A DNA stretch of 64,000 bases from Comamonadaceae bacterium G21597-S1 (GCA_027214345.1 JAPWHR010000007.1:124001-188000), one strand, 5' to 3'. Counted from the stretch's first letter, positions 24,487 to 33,520 are shown. The notes: generated by a model from the sequence alone, not told the origin. Program-made: numbers and translations.

Positions 24487-24590
24487 GGTGGTCAGGTTCC
24501 TGACGCCGAAGCCGCTCAAATAAAGGTTCAATCCTGCCGCGTCTGAAATCTACGACAGTGCGCACCCAACGCTTCGGTTGGCGTGCAGAG

Positions 24591-25400
24591 TCACCGTCGC
24601 AGTTCGGCAAGCCGCTCGGTCAACGTCGCTGACGACAGCTCACCAATACGCGTGTTCACCAATCGCCCTTTCGCATCAAAGAACAACGTCATCGGAAGGG
24701 CTCGCTGTTTAAACGCGGCAGCGGTCTGCCCATTGACGTCCAGCAACATATTGCGCAGGGGCAACTGGCGCGCTTTCAGCCAAGCATCCACTCTGTCGAC
24801 GGATTCTCGCTGGTTGACGAACACAAAATTGACATCGGGGTAGTCGATCTGCGCCTGCCGCAGCACGGGCATCTCCCGCACGCACGGCGGACACCAGGTG
24901 GCCCACAGGTTCACCACGGTGGGTTGACCCTTGAACTGCGTCAGAGACACCTTCTGGCCGTCAAGCGAGGCGAAGCTGAGTTCAGGCAGTTCTTGCCCGG
25001 CATCGGGCCGCACGGACAGCGCAATGGAGCCGGCCAGCCAGATCACGGAGCCCGTGAGCAGAGCAAACCGCAACGGCCTGCGCAACGCAGGGCGGCGCCC
25101 GTGCTGGCTCAGCGCGAACAGCCAGGCGCCCACGAATCCTGCAGTGGCAGACCACCCGCCATCCCGGATATCCAGCATGTCCAGCGGCGACGCGAGGTAG
25201 GCCGAGCGAAACTCCCAGACAAAGGCCAGGCGAGCGACGACGACGCCGACCAGCAATGTCTTCCACAAGACGGGTTCGACCTCAACGCCTGCCTTGCGAG
25301 CCATGCGCTGGCCGACGAACAGGCTCAATGCCACGGCAGCGAACACCAGCAGCAGCGCGTACGGCAGCACAAACGGGCCGATCACAAAGACGTTATTCAA
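24591..25400 (-). CDS. TlpA-type thiol-disulfide protein fused to an Lgt-like membrane domain
   Basis: 269 residues. The first ~130 form several membrane helices with an RLAFVWEFRSAYL segment and GPFVLPYALLLVFAAVAL, like the N-terminus of prolipoprotein diacylglyceryl transferase-type proteins. The rest is a periplasmic thioredoxin fold with redox motif WATWCPPCVREMP and cis-Pro region RALPMTLFF. Likely a membrane-tethered reductant for periplasmic thiols or copper-site cysteines. It follows the CusF-type gene by 60 bp on the same strand and precedes copRS. Confidence 0.85.
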   Translation of the reverse strand: MNNVFVIGPFVLPYALLLVFAAVALSLFVGQRMARKAGVEVEPVLWKTLLVGVVVARLAFVWEFRSAYLASPLDMLDIRDGGWSATAGFVGAWLFALSQHGRRPALRRPLRFALLTGSVIWLAGSIALSVRPDAGQELPELSFASLDGQKVSLTQFKGQPTVVNLWATWCPPCVREMPVLRQAQIDYPDVNFVFVNQRESVDRVDAWLKARQLPLRNMLLDVNGQTAAAFKQRALPMTLFFDAKGRLVNTRIGELSSATLTERLAELRR

Positions 25401-25460
25401 CGCTCAGTCTCGTCGATTGCGAGGTCGAATCCTGTGTGCAGGTGGCCATGGAATCCCGGT

Positions 25461-25793
25461 TCACCTGATGTCGGTGATCACGTATTCACCCCCGTTCTGG
25501 AGAACCTGAAACTCGACCCTTTGATCGACCTTCAGATCACCAATCTGGCTGCGATCCTTGACTGCGTACGACATGGTCATCGCCATCATGTTCAAAGCCG
25601 GAAGCGGTCCGTGGCGGATCGTCACCATCCCACCTTGCAGGTCGACATCCTGCACGACTCCGCTCCCGCGTACGGTCGCTTGGGGCGCTCCGGGCGCTTG
25701 CGCCAGTTCAGGACTGGGGAGTGAGCGCCAGGCGAAGAATGCAAATGCGACGACCAGCGCTGCTGCAACCAGTTTCTTCATCAGAGCCTTCAT
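25461..25793 (-). CDS. CusF-domain copper-binding protein, membrane-anchored
   Basis: 110 residues: an N-terminal helix (KLVAAALVVAFAFFAW) that may stay as an anchor, then a linker and a CusF domain (GSGVVQDVDLQGGMVTIRHGP, NMMAMTMSYAVKD) with the His and Met ligands. Cu(I)/Ag(I) metallochaperone role inferred. The start at 25793 has AAGGTCC upstream; the frame opens 53 codons earlier over the remnant described below. Confidence 0.85.
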   Translation of the reverse strand: MKALMKKLVAAALVVAFAFFAWRSLPSPELAQAPGAPQATVRGSGVVQDVDLQGGMVTIRHGPLPALNMMAMTMSYAVKDRSQIGDLKVDQRVEFQVLQNGGEYVITDIR

Positions 25794-25833
25794 CGGGCAG
25801 GACCTTTGTACATTGAAACATTCGGCCCTGGGG

Positions 25834-25932
25834 TCACTGCGCGCCCCTTTTGCGCGAGAGGTACAGTGCCAACCATGTTGCCGCCAACGCGCCATAGTTG
25901 ACTGCGAGCGACCACGGCGTATTCCACTTTTT
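25834..25932 (-). pseudogene. C-terminal remnant of a YdjM-like membrane protein gene
   Basis: On the minus strand, after an in-frame TGA, the sequence reads KKWNTPWSLAVNYGALAATW then LALYLSRKRGAQ and a stop. This aligns with the end of the intact protein at 50428-50967 (WNTPWFLFANYAVLSVTYLL, YWTRRRSLA). Only about 30 codons survive, upstream of the CusF gene. It indicates that a second copy of that gene once stood here. The 234 bp up to 26166 hold nothing else I recognise. Confidence 0.6.
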
Positions 25933-26166
25933 TCATTGCAATGGTCCACCACGCATATACGTACAGCCCGCCCGCCTCAAATCGTGGCAAGGCATTGCGC
26001 TGGACGCCGCCTGTGGACTTCGCGCCAGGTGGCTATTCGAACCTGAAATTGCGGTGCAGTGCGAACCCGCAGGCACATCGACGATTTCTGTGCAGGACGT
26101 CCAACGCGTTGAACAACGGCGTCGAACAGACCGTGAGCGCCTTTGCCAAGCGCCACCATCGCCGGA

Positions 26167-26592
26167 TCAGGCGGGGTGGCATGCACAGGAATCACCCTGG
26201 GCAGCCGCCACCAATTCACTCAGAATTCCGCATTCCTTGACCGGATGCGGGTCTCGACACCGCCCGCGCAGGGCCACGAGTTGCTTTTCCAGCGCCTTGA
26301 GACTCGCCAGCCGGGCGCGTACGCGCTTGATTTGCTCATCAATCAACTCATTGATGTCGCCGCAATCCTCCGCGACGCTGGAGGTGAAGTTTAGGAGCCG
26401 GCCCACGTCTGCCAAGGGGATATCGAGCGCACGGCAGTGCTTGACAAAGGCCAGACTCTCCACATGCTCCGCTCCATAGGCGCGGTAGCCATTGGGCTGG
26501 CGCGACGGAGACTGCAAGATCCCGGATTTCTCGTAGAAGCGGATCGTGTCGGTATCGACACCAGTGGCGCTGCTCAGTTCACCGATTTTCAT
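26167..26592 (-). CDS. CadR/PbrR-type MerR-family regulator
   Basis: 141 residues. Winged helix MKIGELSSATGVDTDTIRFY, then the long dimer helix. Metal-binding cysteines in the CadR/PbrR pattern: EDCGDINELID (Cys79-type), RCRDPHPVKECGILSEL, and a CACHPA tail. Such proteins answer to Cd(II), Pb(II) or Zn(II). It is divergent from the ATPase gene at 26686 with a 19-bp-spacer promoter between them. The start at 26592 opens the conserved domain. Confidence 0.92.
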   Translation of the reverse strand: MKIGELSSATGVDTDTIRFYEKSGILQSPSRQPNGYRAYGAEHVESLAFVKHCRALDIPLADVGRLLNFTSSVAEDCGDINELIDEQIKRVRARLASLKALEKQLVALRGRCRDPHPVKECGILSELVAAAQGDSCACHPA

Positions 26593-26633
26593 GATAAGGA
26601 CAGGTCGACAAAAAGGAGATTCATGATAACAAC

Positions 26634-26664
26634 TTGACATTGGAGTGGCTCCAAGGTTTCCAAT
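26634..26664 (+). promoter_or_regulatory. CadR/PbrR-type promoter of the Cd/Pb/Zn ATPase
   Basis: TTGACA (26634-26639), a 19-bp spacer holding the dyad TTGGAG-TGG-CTCCAA, and TCCAAT (26659-26664) as the -10. Twenty-one bp before the ATPase start. The same dyad type occurs at 33551-33581. Confidence 0.85.
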
Positions 26665-26685
26665 AACCGCAGAAAGCGAGGTTTT

Positions 26686-29016
26686 ATGAGAAGCGACGCC
26701 CCATCTGCGGCCCCAAGCCACACCCACAAAGAAGATGATTGTTGTTCGCCAAACGCGAATACCGCGTCGAAAGTCGTGTCAAAAGTGGCGGGCGAACCGG
26801 TGGCGCCGAACACGTTTCACATACCCAGCATGGACTGCAGCGTCGAAGAATCCGAGATTCGACGCATGGTTGAACCGATCGCCGGCATTCAGGGCTTGCA
26901 CTTCCAGTTGCCGAGCCGGACGTTACGCATCGATGCATCTGACGACGCACTGAAGAAAGCGCTTGATGCCATTCGCAAGGCGGGCTTTGAGCCTGAGCCA
27001 GTGACGGGCAAAGCCAGCACCGATGCACACGCAGATCAGCTGGAACACGGTTTCAGCGGCTACGTCCGGTTGGTCGCGGCGCTGGTCATCGCGGTTGCGG
27101 CGGAGGCGGTCTCCTACTTCGCGCCAGACACCCGGGAATGGACCGCGATCGGCATGGCCATAGCGGCCGTCGCCATTTACCTCGCGGGTTGGGAAACCTA
27201 CGCCAAGGGCCTCAAGGCGATCTTCAGTGGGAGACTGACCATCAGCGCCCTGATGTCGGTCGCCGTGACGGGTGCATTCCTGATCGGTCAGTGGCCTGAG
27301 GCTGCCATGGTGATGGCGCTGTATGCAATCGCCGAACTCATCGAAGCAAAGGCGGTGGATCGGGCGCGCAACGCCATCGCCGGCTTGCTGCAGCTGGCAC
27401 CGGAAGAAGCGCTGATGCTCACGACCGATGGCACCTGGGTAGTCACGCCTTCTGCCGACGTCGCCATTGGCGCGACCGTCCGCGTCAAGCCGGGCGAACG
27501 TGTGCCTTTGGACGGCGTCGTCAGCAAAGGCAACGGTGCGATTGACCAGGCCCCCATCACCGGAGAAAGTATTCCGGTGGACAAGGCGCCAGGCGATCAG
27601 GTATTTGCGGGCACGATCAACCAAACGGGGGAGCTCGAATTTCGCGTCACCGCCGCAGCAAGCAATACGACGCTGGCCCGCATCATCGAGGCCGTGGAGC
27701 AGGCGCAGGGCACCCGTGCTCCCACGCAGCGCTTCGTGGACAAGTTCTCCGCCGTTTACACCCCAGCGATTTTCGTCATTGCCATGCTGGTCGCACTGAC
27801 GACACCGTTCCTGCTGAACCTGACCTGGTTAGAAGCGATCTACAAAGCCCTGGTGCTGCTCGTGATCGCCTGCCCGTGCGCGCTGGTCATTTCGACGCCC
27901 GTCACCGTGGTCAGCGGATTGTCTGCAGCAGCGCGGCGCGGGATATTGATCAAAGGTGGCGTATATCTTGAAGATGCGCGGCTGCTCAAGGCCATCGCCC
28001 TGGACAAGACCGGAACCATTACCGAAGGCAAACCCAAACTGGTCGAGTGGAAGCCCTGGGACGGCGCGGACGAAGCCATGACCCGGCACGCCGCTGCCAG
28101 CCTCGCGGCGCGCTCGGACCACCCGGTCTCCAAGGCCATCGCCGTCGATTTGGCCGATGCAGCCGAGGTGCAGGATTTTGAGGCCCTGCCAGGCAGGGGT
28201 GTGCAGGGCACCATCAACGGGAGGAGTTTGTTGCTCAGTAACCACCGGGCGGTGCACGAGGCGGGTATCTGCAGCGCTGCGCTCGAAGCGGAACTGAGCC
28301 GGCATGAGCAGCTAGGGCGAACATTGACACTGCTGTCGGATGGCAAGCGCGTGCTGGCATTGTTCGCAGTGGCCGACACGATCAAGGAAACCTCCAAGCA
28401 GGCTATCTTCGACCTGCGTGCGCTCGGGGTCACGCCAGTGATGCTCACGGGCGACAACACCGCGACAGCGAAAGCGGTCGCCGAGCAGGCAGGCATTGGC
28501 GATGCCCGCGGCGACCTTTTGCCGGAGGCCAAACTGCAGGTCGTCAAGGAACTGCAGCAACAGTACGGCGCCACCGGCATGACCGGAGACGGCATCAACG
28601 ATGCACCGGCGCTGGCGCAGTCCGACATCGGCTTTGCCATGGGTGCTGCCGGTACCGATACGGCGATGGAGGCGGCCGATGTCGTGATCATGAACGACGA
28701 CCTCCAGCGCGTCGCGGAAACCGTACGGCTATCGAAACGCACACATGCGATCCTGTGGCAGAACATCAGTTTGGCGCTCGGCATCAAGAGTGTGTTCCTG
28801 GTGATGGCTGTGTTTGGCACGGCGACCATGTGGATGGCCGTCTTCGCCGACATGGGAGCCAGCCTATTGGTTGTTGGCAACGGCTTGCGCCTGCTTTCAG
28901 GCGCGCGGATGCCCGGTCGCGCTGGCGCGCCTGCCATGCCAGCGAAGAAGCAAGGGCACGCCCACGCCCAGGATCACGCCCACGCCCATACCCATGGGCA
29001 CTCGCACAAGCACTGA
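26686..29016 (+). CDS. cadA: Cd(II)/Pb(II)/Zn(II)-exporting P1B-type ATPase
   Basis: 776 residues. One HMA domain with the CadA-type loop IPSMDCSVEESEIRR (about 48-62), eight helices with LVIACPCALVISTP (the CPC of Zn/Cd/Pb pumps, followed by ALV instead of ALG), DKTGTITEG, SDHPVSKA and [11 protein letters not shown]. The C-terminus is a His-rich tail (GHAHAQDHAHAHTHGHSHKH) that probably binds metal. Cytoplasmic Cd/Pb/Zn exporter; cadA versus pbrA cannot be decided here. Controlled by the divergent CadR/PbrR-type regulator. Confidence 0.94.
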   Translation: MRSDAPSAAPSHTHKEDDCCSPNANTASKVVSKVAGEPVAPNTFHIPSMDCSVEESEIRRMVEPIAGIQGLHFQLPSRTLRIDASDDALKKALDAIRKAGFEPEPVTGKASTDAHADQLEHGFSGYVRLVAALVIAVAAEAVSYFAPDTREWTAIGMAIAAVAIYLAGWETYAKGLKAIFSGRLTISALMSVAVTGAFLIGQWPEAAMVMALYAIAELIEAKAVDRARNAIAGLLQLAPEEALMLTTDGTWVVTPSADVAIGATVRVKPGERVPLDGVVSKGNGAIDQAPITGESIPVDKAPGDQVFAGTINQTGELEFRVTAAASNTTLARIIEAVEQAQGTRAPTQRFVDKFSAVYTPAIFVIAMLVALTTPFLLNLTWLEAIYKALVLLVIACPCALVISTPVTVVSGLSAAARRGILIKGGVYLEDARLLKAIALDKTGTITEGKPKLVEWKPWDGADEAMTRHAAASLAARSDHPVSKAIAVDLADAAEVQDFEALPGRGVQGTINGRSLLLSNHRAVHEAGICSAALEAELSRHEQLGRTLTLLSDGKRVLALFAVADTIKETSKQAIFDLRALGVTPVMLTGDNTATAKAVAEQAGIGDARGDLLPEAKLQVVKELQQQYGATGMTGDGINDAPALAQSDIGFAMGAAGTDTAMEAADVVIMNDDLQRVAETVRLSKRTHAILWQNISLALGIKSVFLVMAVFGTATMWMAVFADMGASLLVVGNGLRLLSGARMPGRAGAPAMPAKKQGHAHAQDHAHAHTHGHSHKH

Positions 29017-29038
29017 CCATACGGGAGAAATGCTCGTC

Positions 29039-29428
29039 ATGCGAACCGCGCGAATCGCCGACGAAAAACGGGACGACCTCGTCCACGAATTGTTGCTCTC
29101 AGGATTCGATCAAAGCATCGGACAGCCAGCAGAACGTCGATGGCGGTGGCTGATGGCCGCGCACGTCGTCGGGCAAAATCGCTTCGCACTGCATTGGAGC
29201 AGCCACGTTGCGATGCTGCAGTTTGCGCTTGTCATGCGCAACCTCCCGGAAGCGGTCGGACAGCTCTTTCGACTTGTACTGGTACCGCTGGGCCACCTGT
29301 TCGACAGACTTCCGGCAGGCAACACCGGACGTTCCAACGTCAACGCGTTTGCGCCCATGGCATTGGCTCCGGATCTCGAACAATTGATCGCCGACACGCG
29401 ACAAATGGGGAGATCGACCAAGCGCTGA
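29039..29428 (+). CDS. DUF3703 family protein
   Basis: 129 residues. The pattern WLMAAHVVGQNRFALHWSSH, then NLPEAVGQLFRLVLVPLGHL and PAGNTGRSNVNAFAPM is that of DUF3703 proteins, often next to metal efflux genes; function unknown. The His residues spaced along the helices could bind metal. The ATG at 29039 has GGAGAA at good spacing; an ATG at 29030 is too close to it. It follows the ATPase by 22 bp and is probably co-transcribed. The 29429-29578 gap holds nothing. Confidence 0.75.
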   Translation: MRTARIADEKRDDLVHELLLSGFDQSIGQPAERRWRWLMAAHVVGQNRFALHWSSHVAMLQFALVMRNLPEAVGQLFRLVLVPLGHLFDRLPAGNTGRSNVNAFAPMALAPDLEQLIADTRQMGRSTKR

Positions 29429-29578
29429 ACGCTGCCAACGCTCAGTATTTTCGAATCCGCGGCATATCCCTGGTAACTGCAAAATGAGATCAGTGCGGTG
29501 CCTAGCAGTGCGCAATGACCGAGTTCTGCAGCGGATGCGGCAAGACCCGAGCCGCCCGCGCGATCTGAAGGCAGGCGA

Positions 29579-30196
29579 TCAGCTGCTTTTCAGCAATGCC
29601 TTGATGTCGTCAGCGATTTCCTGCGTGCTGCTGCCGTAACGACTGAACAGCCGGATGCGACCTTTGGTATCGAAGACATACGTGCCAGCAGTATGGTCCA
29701 TGGTGTATCGGCCCGCTGCACTGCCATCGACCCGCTTGTAGAAGACCTTGAAGTCTTTGGCGACGACCTCGAGCTGCTCGGGGGTCGGCAGCAGCGCCAG
29801 AAATGTCGGATCGAAGTTGGCCATGTAGGCCTTCATGACTTCGGCAGTGTCTCGCTGCGGATCGACCGTGATGAAGATGACCTGCAGCTTTTGCCCATCC
29901 GGTCCAAGCAGCTTTTTGACTTGCGCCATCTCCGCCATGGTGGTGGGACATACGTCGGGGCACTGCGCAAAGCCGAAGAACACGGCAACGATCTTCCCCG
30001 GAAAATCCTTGAAGCTTCGGCGCTGGCCGAGGTGGTCGGTCAGGGGAAAGTCACGCGCGTATTCGGCACCCGTGATGTCGACTGCATTGAACTTGGGCGC
30101 ATCCGGCGCACAGGACGGCAGGATCCCGACGACGACAGCACTACCGATACAAACGGCCACGGCGCGTCTACGTAGTGAAAAAGTGTTTCGACTCAT
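29579..30196 (-). CDS. SCO1/SenC family copper protein, copy 1
   Basis: 205 residues with a signal/lipoprotein-like N-terminus (VVVGILPSCAP). Thioredoxin fold with the copper-binding CPDVCPTTM and the distant His in YTMDHTAGTYVF. SCO proteins deliver copper to, or reduce, the CuA site of cytochrome c oxidase subunit II. Last gene of the minus-strand run from 33520. Copy 2 is at 45077-45682. Confidence 0.92.
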   Translation of the reverse strand: MSRNTFSLRRRAVAVCIGSAVVVGILPSCAPDAPKFNAVDITGAEYARDFPLTDHLGQRRSFKDFPGKIVAVFFGFAQCPDVCPTTMAEMAQVKKLLGPDGQKLQVIFITVDPQRDTAEVMKAYMANFDPTFLALLPTPEQLEVVAKDFKVFYKRVDGSAAGRYTMDHTAGTYVFDTKGRIRLFSRYGSSTQEIADDIKALLKSS

Positions 30197-30251
30197 CAGT
30201 TGACCAAAACGTAAGCAACAAAGCCAATGAGTTCCGGCATGTGCACCGCGG

Positions 30252-30560
30252 TCATTGGCGCTTGAACTTGCGTGGCAGGAAGGATTTTCGACTGCATTGG
30301 AATATCACCTCATACGCCTTCTCCGCTACACGATCATCCAGCAAACAGGCGATCGCGCGCACGAACTCCTGCGGGGCGCCGTTCACCAGCAACTCCGACA
30401 CCCAGCTATGCACCAGAACCTTGCGACGGTCATCCGGCAACGACAGAAGCCTTTCCAGCGTGTCGTTGATGGTGCGGTCATCACAGGCAGCTTGCATCAG
30501 GGCAATGAAACCCTCTTCGTCACCGACCGTCTTCGACATTGAGTCAGTACCATTTTTCAT
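30252..30560 (-). CDS. Hypothetical cytosolic protein in the copper-assembly operon
   Basis: 102 residues, no signal or membrane segment, helical (DEEGFIALMQAACDDRTINDTL, RVAEKAYEVIFQCSRK). GGAGG lies six bases before the ATG at 30560. I recognise no family. Same direction as the SCO gene, 55 bp before it. Confidence 0.6.
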   Translation of the reverse strand: MKNGTDSMSKTVGDEEGFIALMQAACDDRTINDTLERLLSLPDDRRKVLVHSWVSELLVNGAPQEFVRAIACLLDDRVAEKAYEVIFQCSRKSFLPRKFKRQ

Positions 30561-30734
30561 GGCCAGCCTCCAATACCTTGTACATCCTACTCGGACAAAG
30601 TCGTCAAGGGAACCGCTATTCGCTGTGGACATGGGACAGGAGGCGTAGCCGATCGCGGCAGTTCCAACAGTGGCCACGAGCGTCTCGAATGCGGTGTCCC
30701 GGCCGACGGAACGAAAGTGCAGAGCGCCAGTGCA

Positions 30735-30848
30735 CTATTTGCCGCCCAGCACATACATCTTGGCAATGATTGCGAGAAACGCCACCAACGCGATCGACGC
30801 CAGGATCATCGCCAGTCTGAAATTAGCCTTCTTTTGCTCAGGGGTCAT
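30735..30848 (-). CDS. Cytochrome oxidase small assembly-type membrane peptide (37 aa)
   Basis: MTPEQKKANFRLAMILASIA, then LVAFLAIIAKMYVLGGK and stop: a short basic start and one membrane helix. The form matches the small proteins coded beside ctaG in betaproteobacterial cytochrome oxidase operons (MTPEQ(K/R)...N-R-A-I/L start). Role in oxidase assembly is inferred. It lies between the cupredoxin gene and the 102-residue gene, fitting the copper-delivery theme of the run. Confidence 0.65.
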   Translation of the reverse strand: MTPEQKKANFRLAMILASIALVAFLAIIAKMYVLGGK

Positions 30849-30916
30849 GGTGGTTGATGTCAATTAACAGTCTGGATAACGAAATCAGTGCCGGCCGACA
30901 CCGTTGCAAGCCGTGG

Positions 30917-31426
30917 TCACTTGTTGGCGCTCACGTTGATGGTGCCCATGCTGTTGGGCAGGAAATGACCCGCCAGAGGGCATGCAAAGTTGAAGATTCC
31001 CGACCTGTTGAACGTCCATATGATTTCTGCAGATTCGCCGGCAGGAACTTGGGCCGCATAGGGTTCGCCATGTCCCCTCTGCGGATCTCGCGCCTTCATC
31101 GCCATGTGCTCTTCGAATGACTGCCGGGTGCCGATGACGAACTCGTGTGGCAACAAGCCGTTGTTCGTCAAGACGATCTTCAACGTCTCCCCTTGGGCTG
31201 CGTCGAAGCTTTCCGGAGTCAGCTGGACTCTCTCGGTGATTGAGAACGAGATGGTTCGGTCGACGACGTCCGGGTTGCCGGCAATGCCCCACGACTTTTG
31301 CACTGGCCGCATTGTGCGGTCGACGTCTCCAGGCATCTTGGAGGCAGGCGCGCCACTGTGGGAAAAACTTGGCGCACTGCCGCCCATGGCGACCATTGCG
31401 ACCAAAGTCCAGGTCAGGCTTTTCAT
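30917..31426 (-). CDS. Periplasmic cupredoxin (CopI-like), copy 2
   Basis: 169 residues with a signal peptide. Copper ligands: His in LLPHEFVIG, and Cys/His/Met in ACPLAGHFLPNSM. It shares the block SWGIAGNP...R-I-F-ITE with copy 1 at 17765-18268 (EWGIAGDP). Start at 31426 without a strong ribosome-binding site. Periplasmic copper binding inferred. Confidence 0.88.
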   Translation of the reverse strand: MKSLTWTLVAMVAMGGSAPSFSHSGAPASKMPGDVDRTMRPVQKSWGIAGNPDVVDRTISFSITERVQLTPESFDAAQGETLKIVLTNNGLLPHEFVIGTRQSFEEHMAMKARDPQRGHGEPYAAQVPAGESAEIIWTFNRSGIFNFACPLAGHFLPNSMGTINVSANK

Positions 31427-31478
31427 GTTGACGAACAGGTTCCCATCAATGTGGCCAATTGAGCGACGCAGCCTGGTG

Positions 31479-32132
31479 CTACGGATAACTGGCCTTGATC
31501 TCTTGCAGAACCATCGCGCGCAGCGCATCCGGACTGTTCGCCAGCAGCGGTTTGCCATTGACGAAAAAGGTCGGCGTCTTGTTGACCTGCAGCAATGCGA
31601 TGTCCTGGGCATCCTGCTTCAGGATGGCATCGAGACGCGGGTTCTCCATATCGCGCTTCGCCTTGTCGACATCCAACTGGACAGCCTTCAGGAAGTCCCA
31701 GACACGTTCAATCTGCGGATTGCCATGTTGTGCCCATTCAGGCTGTGCCTTCAGTACGGCTTCGAGCGACTGCCAATACAAGCCTTGGATCTTGGCAGCT
31801 TCCAACATCTTCACCACAACATCGGAGCCTTGGTGAAAGGCGGCATACCGCAGCACCAAGCGCACCTTCTGGGGGTTCTCGGCCAGGATGGACTTGACAT
31901 ACGGATAGAACGCGCGACAGGCCTCGCACGACGGGTCGAAAAACTCGACGATCGTTACTTTGGCATCGGCGGGACCCATACTTGGCGAATGGAACTGCAC
32001 CAGCGAGGCGCTGTTGGTTTTCGCCGTTTCGGTTCGCTCCTGGCCTTTCTGGTTCTGGTAATAGAACATCGCGGCCGCGAAGGCCCCCAGGACCAATACA
32101 AGCGTGCCGACAACAATGCTGATTCTCTTCAT
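31479..32132 (-). CDS. DsbA-like membrane-anchored thiol oxidoreductase
   Basis: 217 residues: an N-terminal helix (IVVGTLVLVLGAFAAAMFYY), then a DsbA/DsbG-type thioredoxin fold with FFDPSCEACRAFYP as redox site and cis-Pro loop NKTPTFFVNG. Works in the periplasm with the DsbB coded directly before it; their genes overlap at ATGA. Confidence 0.9.
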   Translation of the reverse strand: MKRISIVVGTLVLVLGAFAAAMFYYQNQKGQERTETAKTNSASLVQFHSPSMGPADAKVTIVEFFDPSCEACRAFYPYVKSILAENPQKVRLVLRYAAFHQGSDVVVKMLEAAKIQGLYWQSLEAVLKAQPEWAQHGNPQIERVWDFLKAVQLDVDKAKRDMENPRLDAILKQDAQDIALLQVNKTPTFFVNGKPLLANSPDALRAMVLQEIKASYP

Positions 32133-32566
32133 GGCTTACTTCTCTTCAAAAGGAACAATACGAAAACGATGGCCAGAAACGCGGCCAACGACATCAGTGG
32201 AATTGTCAGGAAGCCCCAGACCTGGAGCTTCACTTCACTGCATGGAATATCCTGACTGCATGGCTGTATGCCTTTGGGCACATAACCCAGGTAGAGCAGG
32301 CAATGAAATGCGGCCAGGGCGACGCCGATAAGCGCCAATGGCTGCGCGTACTTCACGACATTGACGTCTTGCGTGACCAGTGCGATACCAAGGATGACCG
32401 CGAGCGCATACATCGGAATGCGTTGGTACCAGCACAACACGCACGGCACATAGTCCATCACTTCACTGAAGAACAGGCTGCCCACCGTAGAGACGACGGC
32501 AAGCAGCCAGCCCACGAAAAGCAGCCCCCACTGCCTTGAGGACACCATCGCCCGGTCATGCGACAT
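32129..32566 (-). CDS. dsbB: Disulfide bond formation protein DsbB/BdbC
   Basis: 145 residues, four membrane helices. First redox pair CVLC in VPCVLCWYQRIPM, second pair in QPCSQDIPCSEV. It reoxidises the DsbA-like partner and passes electrons to quinone. Overlaps lspA by 11 bp and the dsbA-like gene by 4 bp. Confidence 0.9.
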   Translation of the reverse strand: MSHDRAMVSSRQWGLLFVGWLLAVVSTVGSLFFSEVMDYVPCVLCWYQRIPMYALAVILGIALVTQDVNVVKYAQPLALIGVALAAFHCLLYLGYVPKGIQPCSQDIPCSEVKLQVWGFLTIPLMSLAAFLAIVFVLFLLKRSKP

Positions 32567-33074
32567 GTTGCCTCCCCGTGTCCGAGGTTTCGGCGCGACC
32601 TCGAAAAGAGCCGACGATCAGAAGAAGCGCCGCAACACTGACACAGATGTCGGCCACATTGAAAGCCGGCCAATGCCAGGACCGCCAATACAGATCGATG
32701 TAGTCCACGACGGCACCGATGCGCAGGCGGTCGGTTGCATTGCCCATCGCGCCCGCAAGAAGCAATGCGTAGGCGACGGCGTCGAGTTTCCGGGCGACGC
32801 CACGCCATAACAACACCACCAGCACCCCACTGACGACCAAGGCAAAGATCGAAAGCAGGTAGCGTTGCCATCCCCCGGCGTCCGCCAGGAACGAAAACGC
32901 GGCGCCCGGATTCAGCACGTAAACCCAGTTGAATCCCGGTGCGATCGGCAGGACGCTGTTCAATTGCATGGACTGCGTGACCAGGTATTTGACCGCCTGG
33001 TCGACGAGCCACAGCACCACCGCAAGACTCAACCAAAGCAGCCGATGACCGGCGTTTGTACTTGGCTGGATCAT
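32556..33074 (-). CDS. lspA: Lipoprotein signal peptidase (signal peptidase II)
   Basis: 172 residues, four membrane helices. Family motifs: VLNPGAAFSFL, GAMGNATDRLRIGAVVDYID and PAFNVADI with the two catalytic Asp residues. An lspA gene also occurs in pbr-type lead operons (pbrC), which fits the CadR/PbrR-type promoter upstream. It may process the lipoproteins of this island. Overlaps the PCuAC gene at ATGA. Confidence 0.93.
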   Translation of the reverse strand: MIQPSTNAGHRLLWLSLAVVLWLVDQAVKYLVTQSMQLNSVLPIAPGFNWVYVLNPGAAFSFLADAGGWQRYLLSIFALVVSGVLVVLLWRGVARKLDAVAYALLLAGAMGNATDRLRIGAVVDYIDLYWRSWHWPAFNVADICVSVAALLLIVGSFRGRAETSDTGRQHVA

Positions 33075-33520
33075 TGTTTGTAAGGATTCATGAAACTGGC
33101 CTTTGCATCGACCGATACGGCCGTTTCTTTCCCTGATGCGTCGGAGAATCGAATTGTCAATGCCACCGTATCGCCAGCGCTCACGGCTCGACTCAGGTCC
33201 ATCAACATGACGTGATAGCCGCCAGACCCAAGTTCAACCGTCGTGTTGGCAGGAATTTCAAGCCCGCCGGTATGGGCGCGCATCTTCATGACGCCGCCAT
33301 CCATTTTCATGACATGAATTTCGCTGAATTTTGAAACCGAACTCGCGACAGAGACAAGTTTCGCCGTCTCGGTCGATGTGATCTTCATGAAGGCCCCGGC
33401 AGCCTGCTGACCCGGCACGGTGGCACGCACCCATGCCTCTTCCACCTTGACCTGCGCTGCAGCCACGGTGGCGCCAAGCCACAGTACCAGCGCGACCCAC
33501 CGGAATCGCAAGAGTTTCAT
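33071..33520 (-). CDS. PCu(A)C periplasmic copper chaperone
   Basis: 149 residues: signal peptide, then the PCuAC fold. Copper motif H-M-x10-M-x-HxM type: EIHVMKMDGGVMKMRAH and GGYHVMLM. PCuAC proteins pass Cu(I) to SCO or directly to cytochrome oxidase CuA. GGAGG before the ATG. First gene behind the promoter at 33551-33581 and thus head of the copper-delivery operon down to 29579. Confidence 0.92.
   Translation of the reverse strand: MKLLRFRWVALVLWLGATVAAAQVKVEEAWVRATVPGQQAAGAFMKITSTETAKLVSVASSVSKFSEIHVMKMDGGVMKMRAHTGGLEIPANTTVELGSGGYHVMLMDLSRAVSAGDTVALTIRFSDASGKETAVSVDAKASFMNPYKQ

Noticed and set aside
30854-30867. TTGAT-GTCA-ATTAA, FNR-like
   Set aside because: It covers the ribosome-binding region of the 37-residue gene and has no -10 at the right distance; one mismatch.
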